DNA from: CAZXBB01 sp964638815
GTDB taxonomy: Bacteria > Planctomycetota > Phycisphaerae > Phycisphaerales > SM1A02
Direction: 5' to 3'
NCBI GenBank assembly: GCA_964638815.1
Contig: CAZXBB010000109.1
Location: 1-10,045 of the forward strand
DNA: 10,045 nt
The notes under the pieces: model-generated
The model's database searches: none
What the model was told of the DNA's origin: nothing
Seen by the model: only the letters and a program-made list of their open reading frames with translations
Shown here: positions 1-4,880 of the stretch, piece by piece
How the letters are laid out: the number at the start of each line of letters is the position of its first letter
Numbering within the stretch: the first letter of the stretch is position 1
Translations under genes and position numbers: made by a program

Positions 1-105
1 GCCCACCCGGCCCTGTCCGGGCACAGGACCGGGGCACACTTCGTCCGGATCACACGAGCGCGCGCCGTGTGCCCCGGTCCTTGGCTCGGCAAGGGCCGGG
101 TGGGC
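1..105. repeat. Long hairpin repeat, copy 1
   Basis: Two 39-base arms (1-39 and 67-105) face each other around a 27-base spacer (40-66). By hand, 34 of 39 positions pair; the five mismatches lie at 82, 83, 86, 90 and 91 of the right arm. The spacer is identical to that of the second copy (121-259) and can form a small inner helix (TCGT 41-44 with ACGA 54-57). No coding capacity or transposase is visible. The left edge coincides with the window start, so the element may extend further left. It lies downstream of nusB, which is read leftwards. It may be a REP/BIME-like or MITE-like element, or a structured transcript end. The family is not one I can name. Confidence 0.85.
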
Positions 106-120
106 CACGAAGCGTCGAAG

Positions 121-259
121 CCGTCGTTCCATAGGTAGCCCACCCGGCCCTGTCAGAGCACAGGACCGGGGCACACTTCGTCCGGATCACACGAGCGCGC
201 GCCGTGTGCCCCGGTCCTGTGCCCGGACAGGGCCGGGTGGGCTACCTATGGAACGACGG
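121..259. repeat. Long hairpin repeat, copy 2, with 56-base arms
   Basis: Arms 121-176 and 204-259 are reverse complements at 54 of 56 positions (mismatched pairs at 155 and 157), around a 27-base spacer (177-203) identical to copy 1. The inner 39 bases of each arm match copy 1 at an offset of 137 bases. The outer 17 bases, including GGTAGCCC at the inner edge, are not seen in copy 1. So extended a palindrome could fold as a single-stranded hairpin or cruciform. There is no U-run on either side, so it is not a classical intrinsic terminator. It sits 62 bases beyond the nusB stop codon and could protect or end that transcript, which is inference. Confidence 0.9.
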
Positions 260-262
260 GCT

Positions 263-290
263 GCCGGCTCACGTCATCCAGGTAGCCGGC
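263..290 (-). other. Short stem-loop after nusB
   Basis: Seven-base arms GCCGGCT (263-269) and AGCCGGC (284-290) enclose a 14-base loop, about 30 bases beyond the nusB stop on its own strand. A run of eight G (291-298) sits just before it in the transcript sense as C residues, and no U-tract follows. It could be part of the nusB 3' end, but the stem is short and GC-rich sequence forms such stems easily. Apart from this stem and the two hairpin repeats, I see nothing in 1-320. Confidence 0.3.
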
Positions 291-320
291 GGGGGGGGAG
301 GCACCAGGGCCGCCTTCGCC

Positions 321-767
321 TCACGGCGCGTCTTCGGTCACCGCGGGCTCGGCCAGCGTTCCCGCGTCGCGCAGTGATTTGTAGATCTTGTCGAGCACGC
401 CGTTGACGAAGAGCGGCGAGCGGTCCGTGCTGAACTCCTTCGCCAGCTCGATCGCCTCGTTGATCGCGACCTTGGGCGGCGTCCGGCCGGAGATCATCTC
501 GTAGTAGGCCAGGCGGAGGATGTTGCGATCGACGACCGGCTGCCGATGCGTGGGCCAGTCCGGCGTGAGCGCGGCGACGGCGGCGTCGGCCTGCTCGCGC
601 ATCGACCAGGCCTCCGTCGCGAGCCGGAAGCCCGCGTCGTGCGTTCGGTCGTCGCCGGCGGAGTGCTCGAGCGACTCGCGCACGATCTCCGGCGAGGCGT
701 CGGTGACGGCGTCGAACTGGTAGAGGGCCTGAAGGGCGCAGCGTCGCAGGTCACGCGCGGTCGTCAT
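321..767 (-). CDS. nusB: Transcription antitermination factor NusB
   Basis: A 148-residue cytoplasmic RNA-binding protein. In known family members NusB pairs with ribosomal protein S10 (NusE) on the boxA RNA and, with other Nus factors, lets polymerase read through rRNA operons. The sequence shows the family pattern: an N-terminal helix with ARDLRRCALQALYQFD (residues 4-19), the core VVDRNILRLAYYEM near residue 80, and the highly conserved stretch PPKVAINEAIELAKEF followed by SPLFVNGVLDKI. Length is typical for the family. The ATG at 767 has a GAGG box five bases upstream. It follows ribH with one base between stop and start, so the two are very likely cotranscribed and translationally coupled. 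The C-terminus (about 15 residues after the last helix) is a short acidic, Ala-rich tail. Identification is secure. Confidence 0.96.
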   Translation of the reverse strand: MTTARDLRRCALQALYQFDAVTDASPEIVRESLEHSAGDDRTHDAGFRLATEAWSMREQADAAVAALTPDWPTHRQPVVDRNILRLAYYEMISGRTPPKVAINEAIELAKEFSTDRSPLFVNGVLDKIYKSLRDAGTLAEPAVTEDAP

Positions 768-768
768 C

Positions 769-1269
769 TCAGCCTCGTCCCCGCACCGGGTCGCCCTGGC
801 TCGACGCGATCGCGCGGATGACGTGGATTGTCCCGATCACCGCGGCCATCGCCTCCTCGCCCTTGTTGCCGTGCTCCCCCCCGGCCCGCTCGCGGGCCTG
901 GTGGTGCGTGTGGCAGGTGAGCACGCCGAACGCGATCGGCACCCCGGTGCGGACGGTGATGTCCGTCAGCCCGTTGGCGATCGCGCCGGCGAGGTGCTGA
1001 TCGTGAGAGGTCTCGCCCCGGATGATGCAGCCCAGCGCGACGACCCCGTCGATGTCGGGGCGGTCCGCCAGCGCCCGGCACACGGCGGTGAGCTCGAAGG
1101 CGCCCGGCGCCTCCACCACCCGCAGATCGCCCGCCACGCCGCCGGCCCGCATGAACACTTCCATCGCCCCGGCGCGCAACGCGTCGGTGATCGCGTCGTG
1201 GTAGCGGCTGACGACGAGGCCGATGCGAAGGCCGGTCGCGTCGAGGTTGCGATCGTGGGCGGACAGCAT
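769..1269 (-). CDS. ribH: 6,7-dimethyl-8-ribityllumazine synthase
   Basis: A 166-residue enzyme of riboflavin synthesis. It condenses 5-amino-6-ribitylamino-uracil with 3,4-dihydroxy-2-butanone 4-phosphate to give the lumazine substrate of riboflavin synthase, and family members assemble as pentamers or 60-mers. Visible signatures are the first strand GLRIGLVVSRYHD, VVEAPGAFEL (residues 51-60), GCIIRGETSHDQHL (80-93) with the probable catalytic His89, PIAFGVLTCHT, and the phosphate-binding stretch GNKGEEAM near residue 134. Length fits the family. The open frame continues far upstream to 1989, but that extension crosses the divergent prenyltransferase gene and matches nothing, so I take the ATG at 1269, just before the conserved region. 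No Shine-Dalgarno sequence is visible; a TACCAT hexamer (1283-1278) ends eight bases before the ATG, which would fit a leaderless transcript. It heads a ribH-nusB pair, an arrangement common in bacteria. Confidence 0.95.
   Translation of the reverse strand: MLSAHDRNLDATGLRIGLVVSRYHDAITDALRAGAMEVFMRAGGVAGDLRVVEAPGAFELTAVCRALADRPDIDGVVALGCIIRGETSHDQHLAGAIANGLTDITVRTGVPIAFGVLTCHTHHQARERAGGEHGNKGEEAMAAVIGTIHVIRAIASSQGDPVRGRG
773..776 (-). promoter_or_regulatory. Ribosome binding site of nusB
   Basis: GAGG on the minus strand lies five bases before the nusB ATG and inside the last codons of ribH. This supports the 767 start and initiation by ribosomes finishing ribH. Confidence 0.6.
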
Positions 1270-1308
1270 GGGGCAGGATGGTACACCGGACAGGGCACGA
1301 AAGCACGA

Positions 1309-1404
1309 TTGCCGCTTCGCGCTTGCCGCGTTCGTGCCGTGCCTTGCCGCGTTCGTGCCTGCCGCGATCATGCCTGCCGCCTTCGTGCCTTGCCGCCTTC
1401 GTGC
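1309..1404. repeat. 15-16-bp tandem repeat in the ribH/UbiA divergent spacer
   Basis: Five imperfect head-to-tail units with consensus TTGCCGCNTTCGTGCC lie at 1323-1338, 1344-1359, 1360-1374, 1375-1389 and 1390-1404, with a degenerate sixth at 1309-1322. Between the first two is a five-base insertion. The array fills most of the 147-bp spacer between the divergent ribH (start 1269) and prenyltransferase (start 1417), so any promoter for either gene must lie in or beside it. It could be a variable-number tandem repeat or a cluster of operator sites; nothing in the sequence decides between these. No conventional AT-rich promoter is visible; TACGCT (1405-1410) and TACCAT (minus, 1283-1278) are the only weak -10-like hexamers. 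Confidence 0.8.
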
Positions 1405-1416
1405 TACGCTCCCCCC

Positions 1417-2400
1417 GTGCGCCGCCTCCTCCTCCGCATCCTCACCGCCATCCAGCTCACGCGGCTCACGATCGCGTTCGGTGCGGTCAGCGACATCTGG
1501 TTCGTCATCCTGCTGACGCGAGCGAACGAGAACTACGTGATGATCGACGTCTACCGCATGGCGCTCGCGCCGGCGCTCATCGCCGGGGCGGTCGTCGCGG
1601 TCGGGCTGTTCGCCTACGGAGCCTCTCTGAATGACGTGCTCGACGTGCGTCACGACACGGCGTTCAGCCCGGACCGGCCGATTCCCGCGGGGCGCATCAA
1701 GCTGGGGCAGGCGATCGTCGTCACCGTCGGGTCGCTGATCGTCGCCGTGCTCGGCGGGGCCGTGCTGGGCGGCGGCCACGGCGGCATCTGGGCGGTCTGC
1801 ATCACGCTGCTGACGGCGGCGGGGCTCCTGTTCTACAACGCGACCGGGAAGTTCATTCCGGCGATCGGCGTGCTGACGATCGGGCTCGTGCACGCGGCGC
1901 ACATGTTCATCCCCAACCACGAGCTTTCGTTCACGCTCCCCGTATGGCTCATCATGACCCACTCCATGGTGATCGCCGCTTGCGTCCACGTACTCGAGGA
2001 CAAACGGCCGCTCATCGATCGCCGCGCGGTGATCGTCATGTCGATCGGCTGGATCTTCTGGTCGGTCCTGATCCTCGGGGCGAGCGCGATCAGCGGCGAG
2101 GGCATGTGGCCCGACGACGCGAATCGGGCGGGGCTGGTCTACCCGGCCGTCGCCATGCTCGCATTCGTCGCGGTCGCGTGGTGGAAGGCCAGCCGCGTGA
2201 GCGGGCGCGCCGCAGCCGAGAAGCTCAAGCGCTATGGCGCGATGTGGCAGAGTCTCTACGGGGCGGCGTGGCTCCTGGCGCTCGGGCTTCGTGTCGAGGC
2301 GTTCTGGATCGGTCTCTTCGCAGTCGCCGGATTCACCGCGATGACGATGATCCGCGAGATCACCGGGCTCACCGGCGAACCGATCCAGTATCGCGAGTAG
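1417..2400 (+). CDS. UbiA-family membrane prenyltransferase
   Basis: A 327-residue polytopic membrane protein. UbiA enzymes transfer a polyprenyl chain from its diphosphate to an aromatic or other acceptor, for example in quinone, haem O or lipid synthesis. The defining first Asp-rich motif is clear at residues 72-92: N72, D73, D76, D80, then SPDRPIPAG, typical of the family. The second motif is only partly kept: HVLEDKRPLIDRR (191-203) has E194, D195 and D201 rather than the usual DxxxD pattern. About eight or nine hydrophobic segments are visible, roughly at 50-70, 97-118, 122-140, 146-164, 172-192, 203-224, 238-256 and 285-312, plus a first one near 14-33. I choose the GTG at 1417 because it precedes the first membrane helix and the upstream frame translates the tandem repeat. 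There is no Shine-Dalgarno sequence. The acceptor substrate cannot be told from the sequence; neighbours give no quinone pathway context. Confidence 0.85.
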   Translation: MRRLLLRILTAIQLTRLTIAFGAVSDIWFVILLTRANENYVMIDVYRMALAPALIAGAVVAVGLFAYGASLNDVLDVRHDTAFSPDRPIPAGRIKLGQAIVVTVGSLIVAVLGGAVLGGGHGGIWAVCITLLTAAGLLFYNATGKFIPAIGVLTIGLVHAAHMFIPNHELSFTLPVWLIMTHSMVIAACVHVLEDKRPLIDRRAVIVMSIGWIFWSVLILGASAISGEGMWPDDANRAGLVYPAVAMLAFVAVAWWKASRVSGRAAAEKLKRYGAMWQSLYGAAWLLALGLRVEAFWIGLFAVAGFTAMTMIREITGLTGEPIQYRE

Positions 2401-2408
2401 CCACGTTC

Positions 2409-2467
2409 AAAAAAGAAGAAACGGCTCCCGAACGGTCTCTCCTCCAAGACCGGCCAGGTCGCCGTTT
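2409..2467 (-). terminator. Nested hairpin with U-rich tail on the minus strand
   Basis: Outer arms AAACGGC (2419-2425) and GCCGTTT (2461-2467) enclose a second hairpin, CGGTCT (2433-2438) with AGACCG (2447-2452). Read on the minus strand the outer stem is followed by CTTCTTTTTT (2418-2409), the layout of an intrinsic terminator, although the outer stem encloses a long interior. It lies just past the prenyltransferase stop and faces the opposite way. There is no minus-strand gene immediately to its right, so it would stop antisense transcription entering the prenyltransferase gene. On the plus strand the stem is followed only by mixed sequence, so plus-strand termination is less clear. Confidence 0.35.
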
Positions 2468-2645
2468 GCATCATCAATTTACATTCCCGGAAGTGACACG
2501 CAACCCCTCCTAAGGAGTTTCACCCAATTAGCGCAACGGCAACAGGTGGATGTTAAGATGGGCGGTCTCGACGTCCGGGAAAAACGTTGCGAAAACGCAA
2601 CACCGCCTTCAGGTCGGTTTCGCGTAAGTCGATCAATGACAAGCG
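2468..2645 (+). other. Leader region of the kinase-regulator operon
   Basis: This gene-free stretch is clearly richer in A and T than its surroundings, as expected of a promoter and leader. It holds three copies of CGCAAC (2499-2504, 2532-2537, 2596-2601), the palindrome at 2586-2601, a TAAGGAG box (2511-2517) with no usable start behind it, and TGTTAAGAT (2551-2559), which loosely resembles an extended -10 element without a good -35. I see no -24/-12 sigma54 promoter and no recognisable riboswitch. Confidence 0.45.
2586..2601. promoter_or_regulatory. Perfect palindrome upstream of the kinase gene, possible operator
   Basis: GTTGCG and CGCAAC are exact six-base arms around AAAA, 44 bases before the kinase ATG. 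Direct copies of the right half-site occur 64 and 97 bases upstream, close to whole numbers of helical turns. It could be an operator, possibly for the Fis-type helix-turn-helix of the response regulator encoded in the same operon, or simply an RNA hairpin with an A-rich loop. The binding protein is inference. Confidence 0.4.
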
Positions 2646-3422
2646 ATGCCGACGTTTACGCCACGTCCCGATGACCGGCGCGACCCGCCGACCGCCCTCT
2701 CGATGCGCTGGCTCGCCCACGAGATCAACTCACTCCTCGACGGCTCGATGCGCAGCATTCGCCTGGCCGAAACGGCGCTGCGCCGATCCGACGACGGCGA
2801 CCCGGCGGAGGTGCTCGCGCGACTCCGTACCGCGCAGGAAGCGATGAACGACATGGCCGCCGTCCTTGAACGCGTCATGGCCGAACGCCCCGGCGGACCC
2901 GAGCTGCTGCGATCGGACCGCACGCTCGGCGACCAGGTCGCGCGGCTGCGCGCGCTCCTGCTGCCGCTGGCCGAGCAGAACGGCATCGACCTCGACCTCA
3001 CCGTCGACGGCGCCGCGGCGGCGCTTCCGGCCGGTCTGCTCGCGCCGGTGCTCGCCAACGGCGTCCGGAACGCAATCGAGGCGTGCGGCACCGTGACGCG
3101 CGGCGGTGGCCGCGTCGAGGGCGCCGTGACGCTCGAAGGCGATCGGCTCGTGATCCTGATCACGGATAACGGACCCGGCCTTTCCTGCGCTGGCCTGGCC
3201 CGGCCTGGCCTGGCCCCGACCGGCCTTGCCCCCACAGGCCCTTCCCCCCCCGGCGCCACCGGGGCGGCGGCGACGGCCGGCCGGGGACACGGCATCGGCC
3301 TCGCCGTCTGCCGCGACATCGTGGACGCCCTCGGCGGCACCCTCGAGCTGATGAACGTGCCGTTCGGCGCCGGCGCAGTGCTGCGTGTGATCATCCCCCG
3401 CACGGACGGCGCGAAGGCATGA
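2646..3422 (+). CDS. Sensorless cytoplasmic histidine kinase
   Basis: A 258-residue two-component histidine kinase reduced to its core. Residues 20-80 form the dimerisation helix pair with the phosphoacceptor box MRWLAHEINSLLDG (His25 the likely phosphorylated residue). Residues 95-258 are the ATP-binding domain, with N box LANGVRNAIEA (Asn142), G1 box DNGPGL (174-179) and G2 box GHGIGLAVCRDIV (214-226). There is no membrane segment, PAS, GAF or HAMP domain in front, so the signal must reach it through another protein. The ATP lid between G1 and G2 lacks the usual aromatic F box and instead carries a Gly-Leu-Ala-Pro repeat (residues 183-202). The start at 2646 is the first ATG in frame and leaves 24 residues before the His; there is no strong ribosome binding site. 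The stop overlaps the next start as ATGA, so kinase and regulator are coupled partners, probably NtrB/NtrC-like in logic. Whether the altered lid leaves full kinase activity cannot be seen. Confidence 0.85.
   Translation: MPTFTPRPDDRRDPPTALSMRWLAHEINSLLDGSMRSIRLAETALRRSDDGDPAEVLARLRTAQEAMNDMAAVLERVMAERPGGPELLRSDRTLGDQVARLRALLLPLAEQNGIDLDLTVDGAAAALPAGLLAPVLANGVRNAIEACGTVTRGGGRVEGAVTLEGDRLVILITDNGPGLSCAGLARPGLAPTGLAPTGPSPPGATGAAATAGRGHGIGLAVCRDIVDALGGTLELMNVPFGAGAVLRVIIPRTDGAKA
3192..3251 (+). repeat. 15-bp in-frame repeat in the kinase ATP lid
   Basis: Four consecutive 15-base units start with GGCC at 3192, 3207, 3222 and 3237 and encode GLARP, GLAPT, GLAPT and GPSPP (residues 183-202). The last unit ends in a run of eight C (3244-3251). 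All units keep the reading frame. The repeat lies between the G1 and G2 boxes where the flexible ATP lid belongs. It looks like a slippage-driven expansion and could vary in copy number between strains. Confidence 0.85.
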
Positions 3423-4870
3423 GCGATCCCGGTCCCAGGGTCCTGATCGTTGACGATGATCCGATCGTCGCCGACTCCATCGCCGAGTACCTCTCCGGCG
3501 CCGGGTACCGCGCGTCGACCGCGAACAGCGGGGCCGAGGCGTTGCGCTCGATCGAGGACGCCGAGAGCCTCGGCCGGCGGCGGGTGCCGCGGCCGTTCTC
3601 GGTGATGGTGACGGACGTCTCGATGCCGGACATGGACGGCCTCGATCTCGTCCGCGCGGTCCGGGAGAAGCACCGCGACGTCGTTCCGGTGGTGATCACC
3701 GGGTACGGCACGATCGAGAGCGCGGTGAAGGCGATCCGCCACGGCGCGATCGACTACCTCGTCAAGCCGCTCGTTGACGACGAGCTGCGGATCGCGGTCG
3801 AGAAGGCCGTGCAGCAGCACACGCTGCTCTCGGAGAACGCGAACCTCCGCCAGCAGCTCGTCCAGCGCGACGGCCTCGACAACATCGTCGGCAACGACCA
3901 GCGGATGCGGCGGATCTACGACGTCATCGAGGCCGTCGCGCCGAGCAGGACGACGGTCCTGATGTGCGGCGAGTCGGGGACGGGCAAGACGCTCATCGCC
4001 CGCGCCGTCCACCGGCACAGCCCGCGGGCGGACAAGCCGTTCGTGGAGATCTCCTGCGGGTCGATCCCGGAGACGCTGCTCGAATCCGAGCTCTTCGGCC
4101 ACGTGCAGGGCGCCTTCACCGGCGCGCACGCCGACAAGCCGGGCAAGCTGCTCGCGGCGCACGGCGGGACGCTGTTCCTCGACGAGATCAACTCCGCGTC
4201 GGCCGGCATGCAGCTCAAGCTGCTGCGCGTCCTCCAGGAACGCGCGTTCGAGCCCGTGGGATCGAACGAGACGATCGAAGTGGACACGCGCGTGGTCCTC
4301 GCGAGCAACGAGCCGCTCGAGAAGCTCGTCGCGAACGGCGACTTCCGCCAGGACCTCTACTTCCGCATCAACGTTGTGATGATCCAGCTTCCGCCGCTGC
4401 GCGATCGCGTCAGCGACATCCCGCTGCTCGCCGAGCACTTCCTCGAGAAGAAGGCGAAGGAGGCCGGCCGCCGGATGACCGGCTTCACCGACGAAGCGCT
4501 CGCCGCGCTGCGGGGCTACGCGTACCCCGGCAACGCCCGCGAGCTCGAGAACATCATCGAGCGCGCCGTGGTCCTCACGAAGTCGATGAAGATCGACGTG
4601 AAGGACCTGCCCCCGCACGTGCTCGACAACTCGACGGCGGGTCTCCTCGGCCGCCGCACGGGCGGATCGGGCGGGTGGAGCCTGGGCGACTATCAGCCGA
4701 TGCCGCTCCGACGCGCGCTCGAGGAGCCGGAGAAGCAGATCATCCTCGCCGCGCTCGAGGCGAACGCGTGGAACCGCCAGCAGACGGCCGACGTCCTCGA
4801 CATCAACCGGACGACGCTCTACAAGAAGATCAAGCAGTACGGGCTGGAAGAGTACGGCGCGGCGGGCTAG
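3419..4870 (+). CDS. NtrC-type sigma54-dependent response regulator
   Basis: A 483-residue activator with the full NtrC layout. The receiver (about 6-130) has the acidic pocket D12-D14, phosphoacceptor D66 in VTDVSMPDMDG, T94 and K116. The AAA+ domain (about 155-400) has Walker A GESGTGK (184-190), the sigma54-contacting loop GAFTGA (231-236), Walker B TLFLDEI (251-257), arginines of FRQDLYFR (309-316) as finger candidates, and sensor II GNARELEN (371-378; GNVRELEN is commoner). A Gly-rich linker leads to a Fis-type helix-turn-helix (about 445-475, NRQQTADVLDINRTTLYKKI). Phosphorylated by its partner kinase, it should form a ring that uses ATP to open sigma54 promoters. The receiver carries roughly ten extra residues before the D66 strand (about 48-59, ESLGRRRVPRPF). 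The start overlaps the kinase stop by four bases. It ends ten bases from the convergent ftsI stop. Targets are unknown. Confidence 0.95.
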   Translation: MSDPGPRVLIVDDDPIVADSIAEYLSGAGYRASTANSGAEALRSIEDAESLGRRRVPRPFSVMVTDVSMPDMDGLDLVRAVREKHRDVVPVVITGYGTIESAVKAIRHGAIDYLVKPLVDDELRIAVEKAVQQHTLLSENANLRQQLVQRDGLDNIVGNDQRMRRIYDVIEAVAPSRTTVLMCGESGTGKTLIARAVHRHSPRADKPFVEISCGSIPETLLESELFGHVQGAFTGAHADKPGKLLAAHGGTLFLDEINSASAGMQLKLLRVLQERAFEPVGSNETIEVDTRVVLASNEPLEKLVANGDFRQDLYFRINVVMIQLPPLRDRVSDIPLLAEHFLEKKAKEAGRRMTGFTDEALAALRGYAYPGNARELENIIERAVVLTKSMKIDVKDLPPHVLDNSTAGLLGRRTGGSGGWSLGDYQPMPLRRALEEPEKQIILAALEANAWNRQQTADVLDINRTTLYKKIKQYGLEEYGAAG

Positions 4871-4880
4871 CGCCAGCGTG

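Noticed and set aside
206..406. 66-codon plus-strand frame at the hairpin repeat and nusB 3' end
   Set aside because: It translates half of a hairpin arm and antisense nusB; no motif and an Arg-rich composition.
1292..1313. GGCACG followed by TTGC as a sigma54 promoter
   Set aside because: Nine bases separate the two elements, too many for a -24/-12 promoter, and the sequence belongs to the edge of the tandem repeat.
823..1416. Upstream extension of the prenyltransferase frame to 525 residues
   Set aside because: It runs antisense through ribH and the repeat array; the UbiA fold begins right after the GTG at 1417.
1270..1989. Upstream extension of the ribH frame to a 406-residue protein
   Set aside because: The extra residues are antisense to the prenyltransferase and the tandem repeat, and lumazine synthase has no such domain.
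2511..2627. TAAGGAG box (2511-2517) and a 25-codon frame (ATG 2550 to TAA 2627) as a leader peptide
   Set aside because: The box is 32 bases before that ATG, too far to serve it, and it is itself part of a small CTCC-GGAG palindrome. The peptide shows no attenuator-like codon run.
2633..4618. 661-codon open frame on the minus strand, antisense to the kinase and regulator
   Set aside because: Arg-, Val- and Asp-rich translation with no recognisable motif, opposite two well-identified genes. Long antisense frames are expected at this GC content.
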